From Crocinitomicaceae bacterium (GTDB taxonomy: Bacteria; Bacteroidota; Bacteroidia; Flavobacteriales_D; Crocinitomicaceae), in assembly GCA_022447585.1 (NCBI GenBank), contig JAKVAR010000108.1:62001-126000 (forward strand): 64,000 nucleotides of DNA, given 5' to 3'. Positions 43,310 through 51,624 of the stretch are shown here, piece after piece (within the stretch, counting starts at the first letter, position 1; each line of letters begins with the position of its first letter). Made by a program: the position numbers and the translations under genes. Below the pieces are notes generated by a model. The model saw only the letters and a list, made by a program, of their open reading frames with translations, did not search any database and was not told the origin of the DNA.

Positions 43310-46300
43310 ATGAAATCGATTACTACGCTACTAACTATAATTGCCTTAGTCTTTTTAGGATTTTTTTCTAACGCACAAAGAGGAAAAGATGGAAATTTAA
43401 ATGTTACTTCTCCAAATAATGTTTTAAATACATATACTTACCTAACTGCAACACCCGGATCAGGAGTAACTTCGCTTACAGTTGCTAATAATTCTATGAA
43501 TGGAGGTGCTTTTGCTACTAATTTGTCTGCTGGTGATCTAATAATGATTATTCAAATGCAAGGCGCTTCAGCGGATATTGCAGATATTATTGGATGTTGT
43601 GGAGGAGTAAGTGCTTCTTCTTTTTCTGACTTCTGGAATTGGTGGACGATATATGATTTGTTTGGCTCTGTCACAAACTATAATGAATCTGGAACATGGG
43701 AAATTCAGGAGGTAGCTAGCGTCACTGGTGCTAACATCATTAATTTACAATGTCAATTAAATGGTAATTATAATCATACTGATCATGTTCAAGTGGTTCG
43801 TATCCCTAGATTTGATAATTTAACAGTAAGTGGAGGCTCAAACAGTATTATTCCGTCGCAATGGGATGGTAATTCTGGTGGCATTGTGGCATTGGAAGTA
43901 GATGGTGTTTTAAATATCGAAGGAGGTTCAAGTATTAGTGCCTCTGGTTTTGGGTTTAGAGGAGGACAAGTTGATCTAAATGGTATTTCTGGCGGAATAG
44001 GAAATCCAACAGAGGATAGGTTCCCAGGAACAAATGATTCTTTCCATGCCGCTGAGAAAGGCGAAGGTATTTACGGTTACCATGCGGAGTATGATGCTGT
44101 AAACTCGAGATATGGAAGAGGAGCCGCGACTAATGGAGGCGGTGGTGGATCTCATCAAAACTGCGGTGGTGGCGGTGGATCAAACATAAGTCCGGTCACT
44201 GCCGGGTATACAGGTAATGGCGTGCCTACGGGAGCTGTTGGTCCATGGAATCTGGAAGCAAATCCAATAGGAGGTACGAATACACCCGGTGGAGGAAGAG
44301 GCGGGTACGCTTATTCAAACACGAATTTAAACGAACTTACAACTGGTCCAGATAATGCTTCTTGGGGTGGTGATGCGCGTAAAGATAATGGAGGGCTTGG
44401 CGGTCACCCTTTAGCTTATGATGCGAATAGAATTTTCTTCGGTGGTGGAGGTGGAGCAGGTGATCAGGATAGTTTTGGAAATAATGGAAATGGTCCGGGA
44501 GAAGCTGGTGCAGGTGGTGCAGGAGGCGGTATTGTTTATATTCAAAGTTTTGGCACTATCACTGGTTCAGGAACAATAGAGTCAAATGGCGCTGATGGAG
44601 AAAATACAAATCCAAATAATAATCCCTTAAATCCAAATTATACGCGTCGTGGAAATGATGGTGCAGGCGGTGCAGGTGGAGGTGGATCAATATATATTGA
44701 AAATGCAGCCGTAATTCCTAATACAATTAGTCTAAATGCTAATGGAGGAAATGGTGGTGACCAAAATTTGACTTTAGCTTTGGGTGAACTGCCTGAAGCT
44801 GGAGGGCCTGGTGGCGGTGGCGGTGGCGGATATGTCGCATTTAATGGTGGGTCACCTAACCAATCGGTTCTAGGTGGTTCCAATGGTGTGTCGAATTCAG
44901 CACATGTATCGAATTTTCCTCAAAATGGAGCTACGGCTGGTAATGTTGGAGTTAGTGGGATGCCTTCAAAATATTATGATTTAACAATTTCAGATATTAC
45001 TATTTGCGAGAATACATCGGCAGACTTATCGGTAACTATTTTAGGTTCTATTCCAGCTGGCGCAACAGTAAATTGGTATGATTCGCAGTTCGGTTATGAC
45101 GCTACACCGCTTTCGTCTGGAACTACATTTAATACAGGGGTTTTAACTGCAACAACAACTTATTATATCGGTATATGTCCTGGACCTACAAATTTTAGGG
45201 TGCCTGTAACAGTAACAGTAACAGCAGAGCCTAACTTAAACATTTCAAATCCAGCGGTTCTTTGTGCTCCTAATTCAGCGGATATAACGTTAGGTGCGGT
45301 TACGGCTGGATCAGATGCTGGTGTAATTACTTACTGGACTGATATGGCGGCAACTTCGGCTTTAGGAACACCAAGTGCTGTCGGCGCAGGAACTTATTAT
45401 ATTCAACTTGATGCGGGAGGTGGTTGCACGACAGTAGAACCTGTCACTGTAACTATAGAGGCTTTAGAAGATGCTTCATACACAACTTCTGCAACTTGCG
45501 ATGGTGGAACTGTAACTGTTACAGGAACCATTGGAGGAACGTTCACATTTAATACAACGCCGGTTGATGGAGCTGCAATTAACGGCTCTACTGGCGAAAT
45601 TACGGGAGGAACACCTGGAACAACTTATGATATTTTATATGTTACTCCGGGGACTTGTTTCGCTTCTTCTGTGCAAAGCGTTACCGCTTTAGTTGCTGAT
45701 GATGCTTCTTTTTCAACTATTCCAAGCTGCGATGGTGGGGTGGTAAACATAAGCGGAACTTTAGGTGGGACCTTTACATTTAATTCTCCACCTGGAGATG
45801 CAGCAATTATTAATGCTTCAACTGGTGAAATTACTGGAGGAATTTCGGGAACAACTTATGATATCTTATATACAACAGCAGGTGTGTGTCCTGCTAGTTC
45901 TAATGTCACTGTCACTGCTAGTTCAGTTGATGATGCTAGCTTTTCACTGACAACAGCTTGCGATGGGGCTACAGCACTTGTTACTGGAACTCCAGGAGGA
46001 ACGTTTAGTTTTAACACTGCCCCTGGTGATGCTGCGGTAATAAATGCTATTACAGGAGAAATTACTGGAGGTACTGGAGGTACAACGTATGATGTTATGT
46101 ATGCAACGACTGGAGCTTGCGCGGCAAGTACAACTTCTACAATAATGGCTTCGTCAACTGATGATGCTTCTTTTAGTTTAGTCGCGACGTGTGATGGGGC
46201 TACAGCTGTTATTGGAGGGACAACAGGTGGAATTTTCACCTTTAATACAACTCCTTTAGATGCTGCGGTTATCGATGGATCAACTGGTGAAATCACGGGA

Positions 46301-48544
46301 GGAACTGCTGGTGCTAGTTATGATGTTGTGTATGCAACATCTGGGGCGTGTGCTGCTAATTCTACAGAGTCAATCACAGTTTTAACACAAGATATAGCTA
46401 CTTATACAACAACATCGACCTGTGACGGTGGTACAGTTGGCGTTACTGGGACTCCAGGTGGAACGTTTAGTTTTAATACTTCTCCTACTGATGCGGCTGT
46501 AATCGACCCGACGTCAGGAACAGTTTCTGGAGGGTCTTTCAATACGGTGTATGATATTCTTTATACGACTTCAGGAGTTTGTCCTGCAAATTTAAATCAG
46601 ACTTTAATTTCCCTAGAGCAAGATGATGCTTCGTTTAGTATGACTGCCCTTTGTGATGGTGGGGTTGCATCTTTAACAGGTACTACGGGTGGAGTGTTTT
46701 CCTTTAATGTTGCTCCTGGTGATGCTGCTATTATTAATGCTTCTTCGGGATTGATTTCAGGAGGGACGCCAAATACAACGTATGATGTGATCTATACGAC
46801 TCTCGGTGCTTGTCCAAATTCAAGTGTTGAATCTGTTACCACTTTAATTCAGGATGATGCTTCTTTTACGACTACTGCAAGTTGTGATGGAGGTACTACA
46901 AGTATTACAGGAACAACTGGAGGTACATTTACATTTGATATTGCGCCTCTAGATGGAGCTTTGATTGATGCAAGTACCGGAGTAATTACCAATGGTACCT
47001 CTGGTTCGACGTATGACATTCTTTATACAACATCTGGAACTTGTTTTTCTACAAATGTAGTTTCTGTTACTGTGCTTAACGAAGATGATGCAACGTTCAG
47101 TTTGACTCCTGCATGTGATGGTGGTACTTCAGCTATTTCTGGGACGCCAGGTGGGGTCTTTAATTTTGCTTCGGTCCCTGGTGATGCTGCGACAATTGAT
47201 TCTAATACAGGTTTAGTTTCTAATGCAACTTCTGGAGCCTCTTATGATATTGTTTATACTACCAGTGGAGTCTGTTCGAGTAATTCAACTCAAACATTAA
47301 CTGTTTTAACTACTGATGATCCTACCTTTACGATTTCTCCAACATGTGACGGAGGTGTTTCATCAATATTAGGAACAGCAGGTGGCGTGTTTTCGTTTAG
47401 TATAGCTCCAGTTGATGGGGCAATTATTGATGCAGTGACAGGATTGATTACAGGAGGTACCTCTGGTTCGTCTTATGATGTTTTATATACAACGTTAGGG
47501 GTTTGTAGTTCAAGTTTAGTTGTTACTGTAACAACTAATACTATTGATGATCCATCTTTTTCATTAACTCCAACTTGTGATGGTGCTACTGCATCCTTAA
47601 CAGGGACAACTGGTGGTAGTTTTGATTTTGTCAGTCCTCCTGCCGACGGAGCTGTCATAGATGCAGTGACGGGAGAAATAACTGGAGGTACTTCAGGTGC
47701 CACATATGACGTTAATTATGCTACAAGTGGTCAGTGTGGTGCTAATCAAACGGTTAGCGTTATAGTTTTGACAACGGATGATCCGACGTTTATAATAACA
47801 CCATCTTGTGCGGGTGGAACCTCGATTGTCTCGGGGGAATTAGGAGGCGCGTTTAGTTTTGAAACTCCTCCTACAGATGGAGCATTAATTAATGATTTAA
47901 CCGGTGAGGTTACAAATGGTATTTCAGGAAATAGCTATAATATATTATATACAACAAACGGTGTTTGTCCCGCTAGCTTATCATTACCATTAACTGTACT
48001 TTCTCCTGATGATGCAACTTTCAGCTTGATTCCAACTTGTGATGGGGCGGTCGCGCAATTATTAACGAGTGATGGAGGTACATTTGACTTTGATTTAATT
48101 CCAACTGACGGAGCTGTTATTAATACGTTAACAGGTGAAGTGACAGGTGGTGATTATAATTCTACTTACAGTATTTCTTACACTACAACGGGTGATTGCC
48201 CTGTTGTTGGTGTTGAACTTGTAACTGTTAATGATTGTTCTGTTGATGAACAGATAGTTATCCCAACGGCGTTTACACCAGATAATGATGGTAGTAACGA
48301 TACCTGGGAAATTTTGGAGATGGACAATAAATACCCTGAAAATGTAGTTAGGATTTATAACCGTTGGGGGGATGTGATATTTGAGCATTATTCAAGTGTA
48401 TCTGAACCGTATAATTCAAATCGATGGGATGGAACATATAAAGGAAGTTTAATGCCTGTAGGTTCGTATTATTTTATAATTGATTTGAATGATTCAGAGT
48501 CGACTAAAGAGACTGGAACGGTTTCAATTATTTTAAACAAATAG
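43310..48544 (+). CDS. Giant repeat-containing surface protein, T9SS type B (gliding-motility CHU_C) sorting domain
   Basis: A 1744-residue secreted protein. Signal peptide 1-22; a beta-rich domain to about 250; a very glycine-rich segment (about 250-550, several GGGGG runs); two Ig-like modules (about 560-720); twelve tandem 77-residue repeats at 721-1644; and the type B sorting domain (VIPTAFTPDNDGSNDTWEI, VRIYNRWGDVIFEHY, PVGSYYFIIDLND) at about 1650-1744. Each repeat has two cysteines (positions 10 and 63) and the pattern CDGG...GGxFxFxxxPxDxAxI...TGxITGG...YDxxYTTxGxC. Likely a cell-surface adhesin or matrix protein. Repeats may be disulfide-stapled. Confidence 0.9.
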   Translation: MKSITTLLTIIALVFLGFFSNAQRGKDGNLNVTSPNNVLNTYTYLTATPGSGVTSLTVANNSMNGGAFATNLSAGDLIMIIQMQGASADIADIIGCCGGVSASSFSDFWNWWTIYDLFGSVTNYNESGTWEIQEVASVTGANIINLQCQLNGNYNHTDHVQVVRIPRFDNLTVSGGSNSIIPSQWDGNSGGIVALEVDGVLNIEGGSSISASGFGFRGGQVDLNGISGGIGNPTEDRFPGTNDSFHAAEKGEGIYGYHAEYDAVNSRYGRGAATNGGGGGSHQNCGGGGGSNISPVTAGYTGNGVPTGAVGPWNLEANPIGGTNTPGGGRGGYAYSNTNLNELTTGPDNASWGGDARKDNGGLGGHPLAYDANRIFFGGGGGAGDQDSFGNNGNGPGEAGAGGAGGGIVYIQSFGTITGSGTIESNGADGENTNPNNNPLNPNYTRRGNDGAGGAGGGGSIYIENAAVIPNTISLNANGGNGGDQNLTLALGELPEAGGPGGGGGGGYVAFNGGSPNQSVLGGSNGVSNSAHVSNFPQNGATAGNVGVSGMPSKYYDLTISDITICENTSADLSVTILGSIPAGATVNWYDSQFGYDATPLSSGTTFNTGVLTATTTYYIGICPGPTNFRVPVTVTVTAEPNLNISNPAVLCAPNSADITLGAVTAGSDAGVITYWTDMAATSALGTPSAVGAGTYYIQLDAGGGCTTVEPVTVTIEALEDASYTTSATCDGGTVTVTGTIGGTFTFNTTPVDGAAINGSTGEITGGTPGTTYDILYVTPGTCFASSVQSVTALVADDASFSTIPSCDGGVVNISGTLGGTFTFNSPPGDAAIINASTGEITGGISGTTYDILYTTAGVCPASSNVTVTASSVDDASFSLTTACDGATALVTGTPGGTFSFNTAPGDAAVINAITGEITGGTGGTTYDVMYATTGACAASTTSTIMASSTDDASFSLVATCDGATAVIGGTTGGIFTFNTTPLDAAVIDGSTGEITGGTAGASYDVVYATSGACAANSTESITVLTQDIATYTTTSTCDGGTVGVTGTPGGTFSFNTSPTDAAVIDPTSGTVSGGSFNTVYDILYTTSGVCPANLNQTLISLEQDDASFSMTALCDGGVASLTGTTGGVFSFNVAPGDAAIINASSGLISGGTPNTTYDVIYTTLGACPNSSVESVTTLIQDDASFTTTASCDGGTTSITGTTGGTFTFDIAPLDGALIDASTGVITNGTSGSTYDILYTTSGTCFSTNVVSVTVLNEDDATFSLTPACDGGTSAISGTPGGVFNFASVPGDAATIDSNTGLVSNATSGASYDIVYTTSGVCSSNSTQTLTVLTTDDPTFTISPTCDGGVSSILGTAGGVFSFSIAPVDGAIIDAVTGLITGGTSGSSYDVLYTTLGVCSSSLVVTVTTNTIDDPSFSLTPTCDGATASLTGTTGGSFDFVSPPADGAVIDAVTGEITGGTSGATYDVNYATSGQCGANQTVSVIVLTTDDPTFIITPSCAGGTSIVSGELGGAFSFETPPTDGALINDLTGEVTNGISGNSYNILYTTNGVCPASLSLPLTVLSPDDATFSLIPTCDGAVAQLLTSDGGTFDFDLIPTDGAVINTLTGEVTGGDYNSTYSISYTTTGDCPVVGVELVTVNDCSVDEQIVIPTAFTPDNDGSNDTWEILEMDNKYPENVVRIYNRWGDVIFEHYSSVSEPYNSNRWDGTYKGSLMPVGSYYFIIDLNDSESTKETGTVSIILNK
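45470..48241 (+). repeat. Twelve tandem 231-bp coding repeats
   Basis: Repeat units begin with Asp/Ile codons at 45470, 45701, 45932 and so on to 48011, each exactly 231 bp (77 codons): 48011 minus 45470 equals 11 x 231. No unit carries an indel although the DNA and protein have diverged between units. The open antisense frames here are by-products of the repeat. Confidence 0.93.
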
Positions 48545-48559
48545 ATCGATAATTTATTT

Positions 48560-49141
48560 ATGATAAAAGAAACAAAAGGGAGTATTTTAGGTTTGGAAAT
48601 GCGTGAAGTGTTTCAAAATCAGCATGACAAACTTGCTAAAAGCAAAGAATACAAGGTTGTGATGTCTCATTTTGGTTCTTTTCCAAAAGAATTAGTGAAT
48701 GGTCTATCTGCTTCAGCTGAGGGGTTGCTTACTAGTGCAGGTAATCCCAAGAAGGTTGTTAAAAGAATGTTCTCTATTTTAATTGAAGGTCTTCAAAATA
48801 TTCGCTTGCATGGTGCTAAAGATGACCAAGGGAATCAATTAGGTTTCTTGATAATTGCTAGTAGTAAAACGAACTATCAAATAACAATGGCTAATGTTAT
48901 TCAAAAAAATGATTATCATAGACTTGAAGGTTACTTGGAGAAAATTAATCGTTTTTCGGAAAAGGAACTTAAGGATAGTTATATGTCCGTTCTAACAAAT
49001 GATTTTCTGAGTAAAAAAGGTGGTGCTGGTTTAGGCTTTATTACTACGCGCATGAAGTCTGAAAACCCGCTGAACCATAGTTTTTATGCACTAGATGATG
49101 AGCGTATGTTATTTACTTTTAGTGTTTCTTTAGATCGTTAA
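48560..49141 (+). CDS. SiaB family protein kinase
   Basis: A 193-residue protein with a GHKL-type ATP-binding fold: the N-box ILIEGLQNIRLHG (Glu and Asn) and G-box KKGGAGLGFITTRMKS are clear. Overall length and sequence match SiaB/DUF6272 kinases, which phosphorylate a small partner protein (SiaC) in SiaABCD-type signalling. No SiaC-like gene lies next to it here. It starts 15 nt after the giant surface protein gene, so it may be cotranscribed with it. Confidence 0.85.
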   Translation: MIKETKGSILGLEMREVFQNQHDKLAKSKEYKVVMSHFGSFPKELVNGLSASAEGLLTSAGNPKKVVKRMFSILIEGLQNIRLHGAKDDQGNQLGFLIIASSKTNYQITMANVIQKNDYHRLEGYLEKINRFSEKELKDSYMSVLTNDFLSKKGGAGLGFITTRMKSENPLNHSFYALDDERMLFTFSVSLDR

Positions 49142-49188
49142 TTTCAAAAAAAAAGAATCTCTTTAGTGTCTCATTTAATTTTAGTTTG

Positions 49189-49196
49189 TACATTTG
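49189..49196 (+). promoter_or_regulatory. Predicted -7 box of small Cys-rich gene
   Basis: TACATTTG, exact match to TAnnTTTG, 20 nt before the ATG at 49217. TTTAG about 23 nt upstream is a weak -33 element. Confidence 0.5.
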
Positions 49197-49216
49197 TTTA
49201 GAATTATTCTAAATAG

Positions 49217-49351
49217 ATGCATAAAGACAATTCTCACATATCGAAAATTTTTCCAAAGCCAACAGCTGATGAATGGACCTGTAAGAAGAAAAAGTGTTGT
49301 AAAAAATTCAAAAAGAGTGGCGTGAATTGTAAAAAGTGTCCAAAACTATAG
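49217..49351 (+). CDS. Small lysine/cysteine-rich protein (44 aa)
   Basis: ATG to TAG encodes 44 residues: an N-terminal half (HKDNSHISKIFPKPTADEW) and a basic cysteine cluster TCKKKKCCKKFKKSGVNCKK ending CPKL. Five cysteines in the order C, CC, C, C suggest zinc binding, and the many lysines suggest nucleic acid contact. A consensus promoter box stands 20 nt upstream. From memory, similar short CCKKxKKxxxCxxCP proteins occur in other Flavobacteriales, but I could not check this. Function unknown. Confidence 0.65.
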   Translation: MHKDNSHISKIFPKPTADEWTCKKKKCCKKFKKSGVNCKKCPKL

Positions 49352-49428
49352 ATTTGGTCAAATTCATAGGTTTCACTCTTAAATTACACTTGTATTATTA
49401 CTAGCAGAAACATTTTAATTACATCGTA

Positions 49429-49770
49429 ATGGCTAAGAAAAAGAAATTAAACGTTGTATATTCGACAGATCCAGACTTCGATTATTCTTATGATGAAGAA
49501 CAGGAGGATGAGTTGCTGCCTTCTAATGAACAAAAGCTTTATGTTTCTATTGATCGTAAACGAAGAGCGGGGAAAGAGGTAACCATAGTGGAGGGCTTTG
49601 TTGGTCCTAAGGATGATTTAAAAGATTTAGCTAAACTGTTGAAAAGTAAGTGCGGTGTTGGCGGTGGTGCAAAAGACGGTGAAATATTAATTCAAGGGGC
49701 CTTTAAGGATAAAGTCTTTGATTTATTAGTTAAAGAAGGCTATTCGGTTAAGAAAAAGGGAGGGAATTGA
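49429..49770 (+). CDS. SUI1/eIF1-like (YciH) translation factor family protein
   Basis: A 113-residue protein with a lysine-rich N-terminus, an acidic linker (YDEEQEDELLPS) and the SUI1 domain: LYVSIDRKRRAGKEVTIVEGFVGPKDDLKDLAKLLKSKCGVGGGAKDGEILIQGAFKDKVFDLLVKEGY. The KCGVGGGAKDGEILIQG motif is diagnostic. Bacterial members bind the small ribosomal subunit and resemble eIF1, but are not essential in E. coli. Codons for FKDKVF (49701-49718) hold an 18-nt sequence repeated in the intergenic region downstream. Confidence 0.93.
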   Translation: MAKKKKLNVVYSTDPDFDYSYDEEQEDELLPSNEQKLYVSIDRKRRAGKEVTIVEGFVGPKDDLKDLAKLLKSKCGVGGGAKDGEILIQGAFKDKVFDLLVKEGYSVKKKGGN

Positions 49771-49894
49771 AAACAGGATGACCTGGTCTTACGCTTAAAA
49801 ATCGAAGTCAACCAATAAATCCGACAGAAAAATGATTGCGTAAAACCAGGCAACCTAAACCAAAAACAAACGAAAACTTTAAGGATAAAGTCTT
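49701..49894. repeat. 18-bp exact repeat pair linking SUI1 gene and downstream hairpin region
   Basis: CTTTAAGGATAAAGTCTT occurs at 49701-49718 inside the SUI1 gene and at 49877-49894 in the intergenic region. The element is itself nearly palindromic (CTTTA-AGGA-TAAAG). Confidence 0.85.
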
Positions 49895-50004
49895 CTATTC
49901 TACTAACCTAACTGGTCTAAAGATAGAACCTTTAACTTAAAGATTTCTAACAAAAATTTGAAGTGTGTTTATTATTGAGTTATCAGTAATAAAGACTCCT
50001 TTTG
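49774..50004 (-). ncRNA. Candidate structured small RNA antisense to SUI1 mRNA region
   Basis: No protein frame exists here. Hairpins follow one another: 49782-49794 with 49838-49850 (13 bp), 49807-49825, 49876-49891, 49914-49930, 49930-49942 and 49977-49998. In the outer stem and in 49807-49825 the non-Watson-Crick positions are G-U on a minus-strand RNA but A-C mismatches on a plus-strand RNA, which points to the minus strand. TATATTTG (50017-50010, minus) would start a transcript of about 230 nt. Its 3' end could form CAGG-UCAU-CCUG followed by UUUU. It matches no RNA class I know. Confidence 0.45.
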
Positions 50005-50009
50005 CGGTA

Positions 50010-50017
50010 CAAATATA
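50010..50017 (-). promoter_or_regulatory. Predicted -7 box for the candidate small RNA
   Basis: TATATTTG on the minus strand, exact consensus. The -33 element is weak (TTTC 23 nt upstream). Confidence 0.4.
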
Positions 50018-50107
50018 ATAATTTAACGGATTTAGTGATTGAAATACGGAATAACTGCAGTTTTATTAAATTTTTATTGCATTTATTCCTGCACACAGAA
50101 ATACTTT

Positions 50108-50115
50108 TATCTTTG
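50108..50115 (+). promoter_or_regulatory. Predicted -7 box of pyrR operon
   Basis: TATCTTTG, exact consensus, ends 5 nt before the ATG at 50121, leaving practically no leader. A clear -33 TTG is not at the usual distance. Confidence 0.5.
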
Positions 50116-50120
50116 TGTTA

Positions 50121-50669
50121 ATGGAACGACAAGTGATTCTTAATTCAAAACACTTTGAACTGACGATTAATCGACTTTGTTACCAACTCATTGAAATTCA
50201 TAACGACTTCTCGAATACTGTTTTAATTGGTTTGCAACCTCGAGGTATTAATGTTCTGACCCGAGTAAAAGAACGTTTGGAAGCTATTCTGGATAAAGAG
50301 GTTGTTTGCGGTAATTTGGATATTACGTTTTATCGTGATGACTTTCGAAGAAGAGATATACCGTTAATTCCAAGTGCAACTAATATTGATTTTGTCATAG
50401 AGAATAAAAAAGTTGTTCTTATGGATGATGTTTTATACACTGGGCGTACAATTCGTTCTGGACTCGATGCGCTACTCGCATTTGGGAGACCTAAGCAAGT
50501 TGAACTATTAACATTAGTTGATCGAAGATTTAGAAGGGATTTACCAATTCAAGCTGATTATGTAGGTAAAACGGTAGATACCTTGGTTTCAGAACGTGTT
50601 TCGGTTGAATGGAAAGAGATAGAAGGAGAAGATAAAATAGTACTTTTTACACCTGATGTGAATGGATAG
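50121..50669 (+). CDS. pyrR: Bifunctional pyrimidine regulatory protein PyrR / uracil phosphoribosyltransferase
   Basis: A 182-residue PRTase starting at ATG 50121; a GTG two codons earlier overlaps the promoter box. The PRPP-binding motif VVLMDDVLYTGRTIRSGLDAL and the early VLIGLQPRGINVLTRV, YRDDFRRR loops match PyrR. In Firmicutes PyrR binds pyr mRNA leaders in response to UMP. Here the gene heads an operon with pyrB, overlapping it by 8 bp, but the leader seems too short for a PyrR binding site, so PyrR may act elsewhere or only as an enzyme. Confidence 0.94.
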   Translation: MERQVILNSKHFELTINRLCYQLIEIHNDFSNTVLIGLQPRGINVLTRVKERLEAILDKEVVCGNLDITFYRDDFRRRDIPLIPSATNIDFVIENKKVVLMDDVLYTGRTIRSGLDALLAFGRPKQVELLTLVDRRFRRDLPIQADYVGKTVDTLVSERVSVEWKEIEGEDKIVLFTPDVNG

Positions 50670-51594
50670 TTTAAGTGTAGACCATTTGGTAGGGATTAAA
50701 GACCTTACAGAGAATGATATAGAGTTGATTTTCAAAACAGCGGATGCTTTTAAAGAAGTAATCAATAGGCCGATTAAAAAAGTGCCTTCTCTTAGAGATA
50801 TTACAATTGCCAATTTATTTTTCGAAAATTCTACCAGGACAAGATTGTCGTTTGAGCTTGCTGAAAAAAGAATGTCTGCAGATGTCGTTAATTTTTCTGC
50901 AGCTAGTAGCTCTGTTAAAAAAGGTGAAACCTTAATTGATACTGTAAATAACATTCTTTCAATGAAAGTTGATATGGTTGTCATGCGACATCCAAATCCA
51001 GGAGCCGCTAAGTTCTTGTCGGAACGGGTAGATGCAAGAGTTATTAATGCGGGAGATGGTACTCATGAGCATCCAACTCAAGCTCTTCTTGATTCTTATT
51101 CAATTCGAGAAAGGTTGGGGAGTGTTAAAGGAAAGAGGGTTGTTATTGTAGGCGATATACTTCATTCTAGAGTAGCGCTCTCAAATATATATTGTCTTCA
51201 AAAGCAAGGTGCTGAAGTAATGGTTTGCGGGCCAACAACTTTAATACCAAAATACATTCATGAATTAGGTGTTAAGGTTGAGCATAACCTTCAAAAGGCA
51301 CTTGAATGGTGTGATGTGGCAAATATGCTCCGAATTCAGTTAGAACGTCAAGATATCAAATACTTTCCGTCTTTAAGAGAGTATTCTATGCAGTATGGTT
51401 TAACGAAAGAAATCTTGGATGGATTGTCTAAAAAAATTGTTGTAATGCATCCTGGGCCTATTAATAGAGGTGTGGAGATTACAAGTGATGTGGCTGATTC
51501 GGACCAGGCAATTATTCTGGATCAAGTTGAGAATGGAGTTGCTGTTAGGATGGCGGCAATTTATTTGTTAGCCTCAAAGATTAAACGACAATAA
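50662..51594 (+). CDS. pyrB: Aspartate carbamoyltransferase catalytic subunit
   Basis: A 310-residue enzyme with the carbamoyl-phosphate motif NSTRTRLSFELAEKRM, NAGDGTHEHPTQALLDSYSI, the RVVIVGDILHSRVALSN strand and MHPGPINRGVEI near the C-terminus. It condenses carbamoyl phosphate with aspartate in pyrimidine synthesis. No regulatory PyrI gene is adjacent. It overlaps pyrR by 8 bp and is followed after 30 bp by the STAS gene. Confidence 0.96.
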   Translation: MDSLSVDHLVGIKDLTENDIELIFKTADAFKEVINRPIKKVPSLRDITIANLFFENSTRTRLSFELAEKRMSADVVNFSAASSSVKKGETLIDTVNNILSMKVDMVVMRHPNPGAAKFLSERVDARVINAGDGTHEHPTQALLDSYSIRERLGSVKGKRVVIVGDILHSRVALSNIYCLQKQGAEVMVCGPTTLIPKYIHELGVKVEHNLQKALEWCDVANMLRIQLERQDIKYFPSLREYSMQYGLTKEILDGLSKKIVVMHPGPINRGVEITSDVADSDQAIILDQVENGVAVRMAAIYLLASKIKRQ

Positions 51595-51624
51595 TATTTT
51601 GTTAAATTTGAAATAAACAGAACA

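Noticed and set aside
45856-47703. Long antisense open frames (minus strand 45856-46296 and 47473-47703) inside the giant surface protein
   Set aside because: They are by-products of the 231-bp repeat and its Ala/Gly/Thr-rich codons; no start signals, no motifs, and the plus-strand protein is unmistakable.
49774-50004. 6S RNA, tmRNA, SRP RNA or RNase P RNA as identity of the hairpin region
   Set aside because: Ends are not complementary as in 6S; no tRNA-like end, no tag frame, no GGAA-type SRP loop and no RNase P core sequence can be found.
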